Source: JAXMHQ01 sp046346665 (lineage in GTDB: Bacteria; Verrucomicrobiota; Verrucomicrobiia; Limisphaerales; JAXMHQ01). From it: a stretch of DNA of 64,000 nucleotides. Below the pieces are notes generated by a model. That model did not search any database. It was not told the DNA's origin and saw only the letters and a list, made by a program, of their open reading frames with translations. The stretch is from the NCBI GenBank assembly GCA_046346665.1, contig JAXMHQ010000019.1:1-64000 (forward strand). Reading direction: 5' to 3'. The position numbers and the translations under genes are program-made. Positions 17,031 to 25,404 of this stretch are shown here, in pieces; positions within the stretch are counted from its first letter, which is position 1, and each line of letters opens with the position of its first letter.

Positions 17031-17378
17031 ATGAGCATTCAACAGGATCCGGGTGACGAGGCCCTCAAACAGGCGCTTGGCGAATGGAAGATTTCATCCA
17101 CTTTGCCGCCGCGTTTTGCCGACGGCGTGTGGAATCGGATCGCCGCCGGGGAAAGCTGCAAATCGGCCCGGCGACCCGGTTGGGCGGGCGTGTTTTCGGC
17201 GCTGCTGGCCGGCTGGTTTTCGCGTCCGGCTTTGGCCGTGGTTTACCTGGCGGCGCTGGTCGCCAGCGGCTCACTGATCGGGTTCTGGCAGGGTAACGCC
17301 CGATCGGCGCGCGTTTCCCTCGAGATGGGGACGAAATATGTGCAGATGGTGGATCCTTACCAGATGCCGCATCATTGA
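17031..17378 (+). CDS. Putative single-span anti-sigma factor (CnrY-like position)
   Basis: This 115-residue protein has a cytoplasmic N-terminus (about 1-65) carrying LGEWKISSTLPPRFADGVWNRI, a pattern typical of short anti-sigma domains, one membrane segment (ALAVVYLAALVASGSLIGFW, about 66-86) and a 30-residue periplasmic tail ending in HH. It is the first gene of a tight set: the metal-sensor gene follows after 3 bases and overlaps the ECF sigma gene. By position and shape it should bind and inactivate that sigma factor until the periplasmic sensor signals. Sequence similarity to CnrY itself is not claimed. Confidence 0.65.
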   Translation: MSIQQDPGDEALKQALGEWKISSTLPPRFADGVWNRIAAGESCKSARRPGWAGVFSALLAGWFSRPALAVVYLAALVASGSLIGFWQGNARSARVSLEMGTKYVQMVDPYQMPHH

Positions 17379-17381
17379 ACC

Positions 17382-17870
17382 ATGAAACGGGCCGCCTGGA
17401 TTCTGATCGCGGGGCTTGCGGGGGCGTTGTTGTCCTACGGCATTTGTTTCTCGCTCGGTTCGGCGCGTTATCGTTGCCTGATGGACAGTCCGACGCCGGA
17501 ACTGGCGTGGCTGCAGACCGAGTTCCGGCTTTCCGACGCGGAGTTTCAGCGGATCACAAATTTGCACGCGGCGTATGCGCAGGGATGCGCCGAGCGCTGC
17601 CGGGAGATCGATGCAAAGAACGCCGAGCTGGCGTCGCTGCTGGCGGCGACGAATACGGTGACGCCGGAAATCGAGCGTGTGTTGCAGGAGACGGCGCGGC
17701 TGCGGGCGGCCTGCCAGGCGGCGATGTTGCAGCATTTCTACGAAGTCAGCCGCACCATGCCCCCGGAGCAGGGGCGCCGCTACCTGGCCTGGGTGACTTC
17801 GAAGACTTTCGGCTCCGAACATGAAAGGATGACCGCCGCACCCGCCGCTCATGAGCATCACCACGAGTGA
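17382..17870 (+). CDS. Periplasmic heavy-metal sensor (CnrX/ZraP-like)
   Basis: This 162-residue protein has an N-terminal membrane anchor (WILIAGLAGALLSYGICFSLG) and a helical periplasmic domain with LQTEFRLSDAEFQRITNLH ... YAQGCAERCREIDAKNAEL ... ACQAAMLQHFYEVSRTM, the four-helix hairpin pattern of the Metal_resist/CnrX family. The C-terminus is a His-rich tail, AHEHHHE, likely to bind metal. It probably detects periplasmic metal (for example Ni, Co, Cu or Zn; identity not readable) and relieves the anti-sigma factor encoded upstream. The end overlaps the sigma gene by 20 bases. Confidence 0.75.
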   Translation: MKRAAWILIAGLAGALLSYGICFSLGSARYRCLMDSPTPELAWLQTEFRLSDAEFQRITNLHAAYAQGCAERCREIDAKNAELASLLAATNTVTPEIERVLQETARLRAACQAAMLQHFYEVSRTMPPEQGRRYLAWVTSKTFGSEHERMTAAPAAHEHHHE

Positions 17871-18447
17871 AACTCAGGATCGCGCGGACATGCAGCGACT
17901 GGCGGCCGGGCACGGACCGGCGCTGAATGACCTGATGTCGCGTCATGCCGAACGGTTGTTTCATTATTTGATCCGCGTGCTGCGGGACGAATCGGAAGCC
18001 GAGGACCTGGCCCAGGAAACCTTCGTCCGCGTCTTTCAGCACAGCTCTAAATACGATCCCTCACACAAGTTCACGACCTGGCTTTATTCGATCGCGACCA
18101 ACCTCGCGCGGGACCGGCTGCGGCGCCTGTCGCGGCATCCGCAGGTGCCGCTCGACGGCGGGCCGGGCCACGACGAAGGCGCATGGGAGCAGGTGATCCC
18201 GGCGTCCGACCCGGGTCCGCTGGAGCAACTGGCAGGGCTGGAGCGGGCCGAGGCGGTCCGGCGCGCGGTGGCGGAACTGCCGGAAGAGCTGCGGGTCCCG
18301 CTGGTGCTCGCCGAATACGAGGAGCAATCGCACGCCGAAATCGCCGCCGTGCTGGGGTGCTCGTCGAAGGCAGTCGAAATGCGGGTTTACCGCGCGCGCC
18401 AGTTTCTTCGGAAACGGCTGGGCGGGCTGGTCACCGGGCTTTCCTGA
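17851..18447 (+). CDS. ECF-type RNA polymerase sigma factor
   Basis: The 198-residue protein has region 2 (LFHYLIRVLRDESEAEDLAQETFVRVF ... FTTWLYSIATNLARDRLRR) and region 4 (AVAELPEELRVPLVLAEYEEQSHAEIAAVLGCSSKAVEMRVYRARQFL), typical of group 4 sigma factors. It is the third gene of the set and overlaps the metal-sensor gene by 20 bases. In CnrYXH-type systems the ECF sigma, once freed from its membrane anti-sigma, switches on metal-resistance genes and its own operon. The downstream metal-binding protein is a possible target. Confidence 0.93.
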   Translation: MSITTSETQDRADMQRLAAGHGPALNDLMSRHAERLFHYLIRVLRDESEAEDLAQETFVRVFQHSSKYDPSHKFTTWLYSIATNLARDRLRRLSRHPQVPLDGGPGHDEGAWEQVIPASDPGPLEQLAGLERAEAVRRAVAELPEELRVPLVLAEYEEQSHAEIAAVLGCSSKAVEMRVYRARQFLRKRLGGLVTGLS

Positions 18448-18570
18448 AAGTCCGGACGGTTTCCCGAGGGATATTTCTCCGGGCGGCGTATTACCTTGAA
18501 CGGCGGAACGCCGGTTGAAAAAAGATTGAGACAGAATGTCGGTTAAGTCCAAATTGAATCACGAATCAAT

Positions 18571-18873
18571 ATGAAAACGTTGTTGAAACTGCCGGCTGTA
18601 TTTGTTGGCGCCTTGTTGTTGCTTGCCCCGCTGGCGGGCCTGGCGGCGGATCCCGCGCCGAAGCCGAAGCCGGACAAGCTCGAGACCTGCCCGGTGTCGG
18701 GCGACAAGCTGGGGGAAATGGGAAAGCCGTTTGTGTTCACCTACAAGGACCGCGAGGTGAAGTTGTGCTGCAAGCATTGCAAGAAGGATTTCGACAAGGA
18801 CCCGGCGAAATACATCAAACTGATCGAGGCAGCCGACAAGGCGCCCGCCCAGAAACCCGCCGACGCCAAATAA
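18571..18873 (+). CDS. Exported YHS/TRASH-like Cys-rich metal-binding protein
   Basis: This 100-residue protein has a signal peptide (LLKLPAVFVGALLLLAPLAGLAA), then a compact domain with CPVSGDKLGEMGKPF and FTYKDREVKLCCKHCKKDF, the C-x(~30)-CCxxC spacing seen in YHS/TRASH-type heavy-metal-binding domains. The C-terminus is Lys/Ala/Pro-rich. It starts 123 bases after the ECF sigma gene. A GGAAC box at 18505 resembles ECF -35 elements but has no obvious partner, so control by the sigma factor is only inferred. Likely role: periplasmic metal binding or sequestration. Confidence 0.78.
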   Translation: MKTLLKLPAVFVGALLLLAPLAGLAADPAPKPKPDKLETCPVSGDKLGEMGKPFVFTYKDREVKLCCKHCKKDFDKDPAKYIKLIEAADKAPAQKPADAK

Positions 18874-18933
18874 TGGCGGGTTCAAATCGGCTTGTTTCCA
18901 GCGCGGGCCTGTCCCATGCTGATTCGCCAACGT

Positions 18934-19704
18934 ATGGCTGAATCTGCAACCGTCGCGAGACCGCTTCAATTGTTGTCGGTGGTCATTCCGGCCCGGGACG
19001 AGGAAGGCTGTATTGTGTCCACCGTGCGGTCCTTGCACGAGGAGCTTCAACAAAACGGGATCCGGCACGAGATTGTCGTGGTGGACGACGGCAGCACGGA
19101 TAACACCTGGGGCCTGCTGTCCGAGCTGAAGCCCACTTTGCGGGAACTGGCGCCGGTCAAGAACGAGGGGTTGCACGGGTTTGGCCGCGCCATTATTTGT
19201 GGATTGGATCGCATGACGGGCGACGCGGTGGTGATCATGATGGCGGACGAATCGGACGATCCGAAGGACGTGGTTCGATACTGGCAGAAGCTGAATGGAG
19301 GGGTCGACTGCGTCTTCGGCAGCCGGTTCGTCAAAGGGGGGCGGGTGATCGAATATCCCCGCGTGAAGCTGTTGCTGAACCGCCTCGCCAACCTTTTCAT
19401 CCGGGTGCTGTTTCGAATCAAACTCAACGACACCACCAACGCGTTCAAAGCCTATCGCCGCTCGGTCATCGATGGATGCCGGCCCCTCATCTCGCCCCAT
19501 TTCAATCTCACGGTGGAACTGCCCTTGAAGGCCATCGTGCGCGGCTACACCTGGACGGTGATGCCGATCACGTGGCGCAACCGGCGGACGGGCGTGCCCA
19601 AGCTGAAGATCAAGGAAATGGGCAGCCGCTATCTCTTTATCTGCCTCTACGTCTGGCTCGAGAAATACTTCAGCCGCGGGGATTACCGGAAATCGAGCGA
19701 TTAA
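18934..19704 (+). CDS. Glycosyltransferase family 2 (dolichyl-phosphate mannosyltransferase-like)
   Basis: It has a GT2 fold with LSVVIPARDEEGCI, nucleotide-binding IVVVDDGSTDNTW, and the DPM1-type MADESDDPKDV and VFGSRFVKGG segments. It lacks the C-terminal membrane pair of GtrB enzymes, which suggests a soluble or peripheral enzyme that transfers a sugar to polyprenyl phosphate. It is 256 residues from ATG 18934; ATG 18916 is also possible. It begins the exopolysaccharide cluster; the convergent neighbour is a GT-C membrane transferase that could use a lipid-linked sugar. Confidence 0.88.
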   Translation: MAESATVARPLQLLSVVIPARDEEGCIVSTVRSLHEELQQNGIRHEIVVVDDGSTDNTWGLLSELKPTLRELAPVKNEGLHGFGRAIICGLDRMTGDAVVIMMADESDDPKDVVRYWQKLNGGVDCVFGSRFVKGGRVIEYPRVKLLLNRLANLFIRVLFRIKLNDTTNAFKAYRRSVIDGCRPLISPHFNLTVELPLKAIVRGYTWTVMPITWRNRRTGVPKLKIKEMGSRYLFICLYVWLEKYFSRGDYRKSSD

Positions 19705-19718
19705 CCCCTCCGCCGCAA

Positions 19719-21239
19719 TTACGGCGAGGGCATTCCATCCGTGGCGTAGATTTCAAAACCGGGTTCCGTTCCGACGCGATGAAAGCCGTTCGCGGCAAGC
19801 CAGTTTGTCGAGGCCGGGGCGACGTTTTCCTGGCCGCGCAGCCGGCGGAACCGGCCCAGCAAGCCTGAAGGGGGCGGATTCGGGAGCGTGACCACCGCGA
19901 TGCCGGATCGTTCGAGAGCTGATTTTCGGTTAGGTTCCGACAGTGCTTTCGTCCAGATGAACACCGGCCGGCCGGAGTAATAGGCGGGCACGGCGTTGTA
20001 GGGATAATCCATCATGTCGACGCGATGATTGAACTGGCAGATCACGGGGCGGCCGGCGGGGACGTGGTCGCGGATCCAGGTGGAGGCGGCGAGAATCTGT
20101 CGATCCTGTTGGAACAGGTAGACGATGCCGGGGGCTGAGAAGGCGGCGAGCAGGGTGGCGAAGGCGGCGAAGGCGGCGCGGGGCCAGCGGCTGGCCCAGG
20201 GGCGGCGCAGAAGATCGGCGGCGCCGAGTCCGAACAGGCCAGCGAGCGGGCCGGCGGCGACGAGGTTGTAGTAGCTTTGTTTCGGCGCCGTGTTGCCGAA
20301 CCAGATCAGGAAGAAAAGGACAAGCGACGCGAGCCAGAGCAGGAGCCATCGGGCGGCAGGAGGTCGCACGGCGACGCGCAGTCCCCAGGCACCGGCCAGC
20401 GCGGCGGGCCCGGGCAGGACGAAGGCAGTGAGATAAAAGACGACCATCATCCAGGATTTCGGCCGGAGCCGGTCCTGGACGCTGCCGATGAACTCGCGGA
20501 GGGCGTTGTGCGGGGTCCAGCGAGGGACATTCGCGCTGTTGACGGAATCGACGTAGCGGCTCCAGGCGGCGAGCGCGCACAGGGCGATTGCCAGGGCGAT
20601 CCAATAGCGGAGTTTTCGGAATGCGCTTAAGCCTTCGCGTTGGGCGATGAGGAAGGCGAGGATGAAGAACAGGTGGGAGACTTCCGGGGTTTTGACGAGC
20701 AACCCGAGCAGGCCGGTTCCGGCGCAGACGATCCAGCGTGGCAGCGTGGGATTTTCGGAATAGCGCATCGTGGCGAGCAGAAAACCGAATCCGAGGACCT
20801 GGACGAGCATTTCGGGCATGAACGCCTGGCCGAAGAAGACTTCCAGCGGTCCGAGCACGAAGACGAGGTTGGCCCAAAAGACGGCGGCCTGGGGCAGGCA
20901 GCGGCGCCAGAGTCCCTGGAGCAGGATGAATCCGAATGCCCAGAAGGCGACCGACACAATTTTGCCGCTGGGATCGAGTTTGCCGGTCAGGGGAAACAGG
21001 CCCATGGCCAGGTAATTGTAGATGGGCAATTCCTGGAGGTAACGGGTGTCGAGGTCGCCGAGCCACGGGACATTGGCGGTCAGAGGCACGCCGCCCTGTT
21101 GCATCATGTTCTGGGTGGCGGCGGCGGTCTGGGTTTGGCGCAGCAGGTGGGCGTCCACGATGGGCTGGTTCAGGGCCACGCATCGGAGGAGGATTCCGAG
21201 GGCGAGCAGCCAGGGGGCGCTGTGTTTCAATGAGATCAT
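19719..21239 (-). CDS. GT-C type membrane glycosyltransferase (ArnT/PMT-like)
   Basis: The 506-residue protein has about 10-11 predicted membrane spans and an N-terminal periplasmic loop with IVDAHLLRQTQTAAATQ, where the Asp/His/Arg/Gln cluster matches the GT39-like catalytic loop. A soluble C-terminal domain (about 390-506) contains HRVDMMDYPYNAVPAYYSG. Such enzymes transfer sugars from polyprenyl-phosphate carriers to glycans, lipids or proteins outside the cytoplasmic membrane. The donor could come from the adjacent convergent GT2 gene, 14 bases away at its 3' end. The acceptor is unknown. Confidence 0.8.
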   Translation of the reverse strand: MISLKHSAPWLLALGILLRCVALNQPIVDAHLLRQTQTAAATQNMMQQGGVPLTANVPWLGDLDTRYLQELPIYNYLAMGLFPLTGKLDPSGKIVSVAFWAFGFILLQGLWRRCLPQAAVFWANLVFVLGPLEVFFGQAFMPEMLVQVLGFGFLLATMRYSENPTLPRWIVCAGTGLLGLLVKTPEVSHLFFILAFLIAQREGLSAFRKLRYWIALAIALCALAAWSRYVDSVNSANVPRWTPHNALREFIGSVQDRLRPKSWMMVVFYLTAFVLPGPAALAGAWGLRVAVRPPAARWLLLWLASLVLFFLIWFGNTAPKQSYYNLVAAGPLAGLFGLGAADLLRRPWASRWPRAAFAAFATLLAAFSAPGIVYLFQQDRQILAASTWIRDHVPAGRPVICQFNHRVDMMDYPYNAVPAYYSGRPVFIWTKALSEPNRKSALERSGIAVVTLPNPPPSGLLGRFRRLRGQENVAPASTNWLAANGFHRVGTEPGFEIYATDGMPSP

Positions 21240-21242
21240 GAA

Positions 21243-21277
21243 ATGCGTCGGGCGGCCCCGGGGAGCCGCCCGTGCAT
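21243..21277. repeat. Strong GC hairpin between divergent genes
   Basis: CGGGCGGC (21249-21256) pairs with GCCGCCCG (21265-21272), extended outward by ATGC/GCAT after a short internal bulge. It lies directly before the start of the minus-strand GT-C gene and about 160 bases before the O-antigen ligase-like gene. It could be a leader structure or a dispersed palindrome. Confidence 0.5.
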
Positions 21278-21434
21278 TCTGGTCAAATCGGGCTTTTTGT
21301 GAAGCAATTAAGTTGGAACAGGGGGCGGGGTTTGGCGCTCAAACCCTGGGAATTGCCTGGGCGGAAGAAATGAATTGCGAACGCAACTGGCTTCCATTTA
21401 AGTTAGACTGCTCAATGGCAAAAGCAGAGAAATT

Positions 21435-22979
21435 ATGACTGGCTCTCCCACGGCTGTTCGCGCCATTGCTATTTACGCGGTTTGTCTTCCGCTCGCGTTG
21501 ATCCTGGGTTACCTGCTGGCCAGTCCGCTCGAATGGTCGTCGTTCGGGACGGTGGGATTTGTCCTGGTTCTCCTGATCTCCCCTTTGTTGCTCCGGTTCC
21601 ATCATGCGATGCTGGTGCTGGGATGGAACCTGACGATGATCGTGTTCTTCATTCCCAGCGCCCCGCGTGTCTGGCTGCCGCTCGCATTCATCAGCTTCGG
21701 AATCTCCATCGTGCGCCGGGCGATTGACCAGCGGTTCCGGTTCATTTCGGTTCCGGAACTGACCTGGCCGTTGTTGTACATCGCGTTTGTGGTGCTGGTG
21801 ACGGCGGAGGCGACGGGCGGGATCAAGATGCGCAGCATGGGTGGCGAGGTGTATGGCGGGAAGCGCTACATCCTGCTGCTGGGAGCCATTGTGGGCTACT
21901 TTGCGATGACGGCGCAGCGTATTCCGAAGGAGAAGGCGGCGTTGTTCATGGGCATGTTCCTCCTCAGCGGCATGACCAGCCTGATCGGGGACGTGCTGTA
22001 CATCCAAAGCAAGGCCCTGGCCTGGATTTTCTGGTTCTTTCCGCCGAACAATACCGTGGAAAACAGCGCGGGCATGGTGCGCTTTGCCGGGATCAACCTG
22101 TCCTGTTACGCGATCTGCTTTTATCTCATGGCGCGGCACGGAGTGCGCGGGTTGTTTTCCCTGCACCACCCCTGGCGGTGCGCGGTGTTTGTCTGCTTTG
22201 CAATGACCGGCCTGCTTGGCGGGTTCCGGTCCAATTTCATCCTGCTGGGGCTCATATTTGTATTCCAGTTTGCTTTTGAGGGGCTGCATCGGACACGGCT
22301 GCTGCCGGTCCTCCTGGTGGCGATGACTCTTGCCGGCGTTGTCACGCTCCCGTTTGTCCGCAAGCTTCCCTACAGCATGCAGCGCACCCTCTCGATCCTG
22401 CCGCTGGATGTCGACCCGGTGGCGCGGGCGGACGCCGATTCCACGTCCGACTGGCGTCTGGAGATTTGGAAAGCGGTGCTCCCACAGGTGCCCGAGTACC
22501 TGATCCTGGGCAAGGGGCTGGCCTTGACGGCGCGGGACTTTGATTTCTCGTTGAGCAGCATTACGGGCACGGTGCACGAAACGTCGGCGGGAGACAGTTG
22601 GGCCGCGCTGGCGGGTGACTATCATAACGGGCCGCTCTCAGTGATGATTCCGTTCGGCATCTGGGGGGCGATTGGATTTCTCTGGTTCATGGTGGCCGGC
22701 ATCGGGGTGCTTTACCGAAACATGAAGTACGGGGACCCGGATTTGCGGATTTGCAACGCGTTCCTGCTGTCGGCGTTTTGCGGGCGCATGGTGCTTTTCT
22801 TCGTCGTTTACGGCGGATTTTACACGGACATCCAGTACTTTGTCGGTTACCTGGCGATGGGCGTCTGCCTGAACGGGCGCGTGTTGAAGCCGGTGAAAAC
22901 GCTGGCGGACGAGACCACCCGCCCGGTGACCATTCCGAGTCCCATGCCGCGTCCGCGCTCGGCGTTCAGCCGGGGATAG
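21435..22979 (+). CDS. O-antigen ligase/polymerase-like membrane protein (Wzy/WaaL type)
   Basis: The 514-residue protein has about 11-12 membrane spans and a large periplasmic loop late in the sequence (about 290-400) containing WRLEIWKAVLPQVPEYLILGKG and DYHNGPLSVMIPFGIWGA, the layout of the Wzy_C/O-antigen ligase family. It would polymerise or ligate polyprenyl-linked repeat units in the periplasm. It lies in the exopolysaccharide cluster, directly followed by a large glycosyltransferase. The Pro-rich cytoplasmic tail is probably disordered. Wzy and WaaL cannot be told apart by eye. Confidence 0.8.
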   Translation: MTGSPTAVRAIAIYAVCLPLALILGYLLASPLEWSSFGTVGFVLVLLISPLLLRFHHAMLVLGWNLTMIVFFIPSAPRVWLPLAFISFGISIVRRAIDQRFRFISVPELTWPLLYIAFVVLVTAEATGGIKMRSMGGEVYGGKRYILLLGAIVGYFAMTAQRIPKEKAALFMGMFLLSGMTSLIGDVLYIQSKALAWIFWFFPPNNTVENSAGMVRFAGINLSCYAICFYLMARHGVRGLFSLHHPWRCAVFVCFAMTGLLGGFRSNFILLGLIFVFQFAFEGLHRTRLLPVLLVAMTLAGVVTLPFVRKLPYSMQRTLSILPLDVDPVARADADSTSDWRLEIWKAVLPQVPEYLILGKGLALTARDFDFSLSSITGTVHETSAGDSWAALAGDYHNGPLSVMIPFGIWGAIGFLWFMVAGIGVLYRNMKYGDPDLRICNAFLLSAFCGRMVLFFVVYGGFYTDIQYFVGYLAMGVCLNGRVLKPVKTLADETTRPVTIPSPMPRPRSAFSRG

Positions 22980-23048
22980 ACGGCGGTCGGTGGACAGGGA
23001 GGCGGGATCCGGGGCCGGGCCCGGACCGCGGATCGATCGATAACTGTT

Positions 23049-25280
23049 TTGAAACCTAACCTGCTAGTCGTGGAACTCTGGGGTGTGGGCGATCTGGTGA
23101 TGGCCACGCCCTTCCTCCGTGCTGCCAGCGAAAGGTTCTCCGTCACTCTCCTCGCGAAACCCTTCGCCCGCGACCTGCAGAAACGATTCTGGCCCGACGT
23201 CGAAGTCGTCCCGTTCGTGGCTCCCTGGACCGCTTTCGAACACAAATACCGCGTCACCTCGTGGCCGTGGTCCGACATGACCGGCCTTTGGTGGCGGAAT
23301 CGCAAACGCCATTTCGAGGTCGGGCTGTCGGCGCGGTGGGATCCCCGCGATCACCTGCTGCTCGCGCTGGCCGGCGCCCGCCGCCGCATCGGGTTCGCCC
23401 GCGTGGGCAGCGGCATCCTTCTCAACGAAGCCGTCCGCCGCCCCCCGGCCGGCACGCATCGATACGAACACTGGCGCATTCTCGGCGACGCGCTCGGGTT
23501 GTCCATTCCCCGGCGGGATTCCATCCCGGTGCCCGGCACCCGGCGCGGCAACGTCCTGATCCACACCGGCGCCGCCCAGCACGTCCGGGTCTGGCCCCTG
23601 GAACGATTTCGCCGCCTCGCCGACGCCCTCCGGTCCGAGGGTTACTCGGTCCAGATCGCCTGCGACATCAACCAGCGCGACTGGTGGCTGGCCACGGGCG
23701 AATCCGGCGTCTCCACTCCGCAAACCGTGACGGAGTTGCTGGATCATATCGACCAGGCCGCGGTGTTCATTGGAAACGATTCCGGCCCTGGGCATGTCGC
23801 CGCTTTCAACGGCGTGCCGACGTTCACCTTGTTCGGGCCGCAGTTGCCCGAGTTGTTCGCCCCGTTGCATCCGGGATCGGAATGGGTGGAGGGCAAGCCG
23901 TGCGTTTACCGGCCGTGTTCGGATTATTGCCGGTTCCCGACGCCGCACTGCATGTGGGGCCAGGAATTCGCCGAGACCTGGCCGCGCGTGGAGGCTTTCG
24001 TTCAAAAGCACGCCAGCCGGCTCGAACGGGTGCCGGTCGCGCCGGATTCAATCCATCCCGTTTCCCGCCCCCGCCCGGTCGGGCCCGCAGCGACACCTGC
24101 CGGCCGGCCCATGACGGTTCTGCACATCAACAACAGCGCGGACATTTACGGCGCGAGCCGGATGCTGCTGCGTTATGTGAAAACGGTGGACCGGCGGCGG
24201 TTCCACCCGGTGGTGATCCTGCCGGAGGCCGGCCTGTTGAAGGATTGCCTGGAGGCGGAGGGTGTGGAGGTGGCGTTGCATCCGCGGTTGAGCGTGGTGA
24301 CACGGCCGATTTTCCAGTCGTGGCGGATGGTGTTGTTTTTCCTCAATTATCCGGTTTCGGTGTTTTTCCTGTGGCGCTTCGTGCGGAGCCGGCGGGTGGA
24401 CCTGGTGCACACCAACACCGGCGTCATGGTGTCGCCCGCGCTGGCCGCATGGTTCGGCCGGGTGCCCCACATCTGGCATATCCGCGACTGGTTCCAGGAG
24501 TTTCACAAAATCTGGCCGATGTTTTCGTGGTATGTGAAGAGGATGTCGCGCCAGATCGTGGCGGTGTCAAACGCGGTGGCGGACCAGTTCGAGCCCAAGG
24601 GCACGGCGATGGTGATCCACGACGGTTTTTCGATCGAGGAATTCCAGGTGCCGACCGCGAAGTTGCGGGAAGCGTTCCGGGCGCAGTACGGGCTTCTAGA
24701 TGGATTCGTGGTGGGCTGCGTGGGCCGGATCAAGTATGTGCGCAAAGGCCAGGAAATCCTCGTGCAGGCGACGGCGCTCCTGCGGCAGCGGGGCCGGCCG
24801 ATCAAGGCGTTGATCGTCGGGGCGCCATTCCCCGGAAACGAAGAGCACCTCACCCAGTTGCAGTCGTTGATCCGGGAACTGGGCGTGGGGGACGACGTGG
24901 TCCTGACGGGCGAACTGCCGGATGCGCGGCCGGCTTATGCGGCGATGGATGTGATGGCGCTGACCTCGGCGCAACCCGAACCTTTCGGGGGCGTGGTGAT
25001 GGAGGCGATGGCGATGGGGGTGCCGGTGGTGGCGACCAATATCGGCGGTTCGCTCGACCAGGTGGAAGTGGGAGTGACGGGGTTGCTGGTGCCGCCGGCG
25101 GATCCCGCCGCGCTGGCGGATGCCATCGAGGAACTGAGGGCCGACCCCGGGCGCCGCGCGCGCATGGGCGCAGCCGGCATGGCGCGCATCGCCGAACGCT
25201 TCACGCTGGAGGGAATGACCGAGGCGATGGAACAGCTCTTCGAGGCGACGATCCGGTCGGGAAACAGGCGGCCGGATTAA
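23049..25280 (+). CDS. GT9-GT4 fusion glycosyltransferase
   Basis: This 743-residue protein has two complete glycosyltransferases. Residues 1-335 are GT9 (heptosyltransferase-like: VVELWGVGDLVMATPFLRAA, HTGAAQHVRVWPLERF, FIGNDSGPGHVAAFNGVPTF). Residues 355-743 are GT4 (VLHINNSADIYGASRML, VGCVGRIKYVRKGQEIL, EPFGGVVMEAMAMGVPVVATNIGG). They are joined by a Pro-rich linker. An ATG at 24111 falls exactly where a stand-alone GT4 would begin. The start is TTG 23049, with no better ATG near. The N-terminal part uses C-ending codons and the C-terminal part G-ending codons. Its stop codon lies inside hairpin element C. Confidence 0.9.
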   Translation: MKPNLLVVELWGVGDLVMATPFLRAASERFSVTLLAKPFARDLQKRFWPDVEVVPFVAPWTAFEHKYRVTSWPWSDMTGLWWRNRKRHFEVGLSARWDPRDHLLLALAGARRRIGFARVGSGILLNEAVRRPPAGTHRYEHWRILGDALGLSIPRRDSIPVPGTRRGNVLIHTGAAQHVRVWPLERFRRLADALRSEGYSVQIACDINQRDWWLATGESGVSTPQTVTELLDHIDQAAVFIGNDSGPGHVAAFNGVPTFTLFGPQLPELFAPLHPGSEWVEGKPCVYRPCSDYCRFPTPHCMWGQEFAETWPRVEAFVQKHASRLERVPVAPDSIHPVSRPRPVGPAATPAGRPMTVLHINNSADIYGASRMLLRYVKTVDRRRFHPVVILPEAGLLKDCLEAEGVEVALHPRLSVVTRPIFQSWRMVLFFLNYPVSVFFLWRFVRSRRVDLVHTNTGVMVSPALAAWFGRVPHIWHIRDWFQEFHKIWPMFSWYVKRMSRQIVAVSNAVADQFEPKGTAMVIHDGFSIEEFQVPTAKLREAFRAQYGLLDGFVVGCVGRIKYVRKGQEILVQATALLRQRGRPIKALIVGAPFPGNEEHLTQLQSLIRELGVGDDVVLTGELPDARPAYAAMDVMALTSAQPEPFGGVVMEAMAMGVPVVATNIGGSLDQVEVGVTGLLVPPADPAALADAIEELRADPGRRARMGAAGMARIAERFTLEGMTEAMEQLFEATIRSGNRRPD

Positions 25281-25395
25281 TGGATATTTGGATGGGTGGA
25301 TAAATGGGAAGAGCGTCGCGCGGAGCCATCCAACAATCCAGAAATCCAATAATCCAGCAATCCCTCAAATCCCGGGCTCGACGGAGTCTCCCGCC
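25274..25395. repeat. Octamer hairpin element C (GGATTNNT type), one end missing
   Basis: The left arm reads GGATTAAT, GGATATTT, GGATGGGT, GGATAAAT and the right arm carries the inverted set, ending in the GGGCTCGACGGAGTCTC end sequence shared with elements A and D. The left end sequence is absent because the arm runs directly into the coding end of the GT9-GT4 gene, whose TAA lies inside the first octamer. Confidence 0.75.
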
Positions 25396-25404
25396 ATCCG
25401 GAGT

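Noticed and set aside
18505..18545. ECF sigma promoter upstream of the Cys-rich protein
   Set aside because: A GGAAC box exists at 18505, but no matching -10 element at 16-17 bases could be found.
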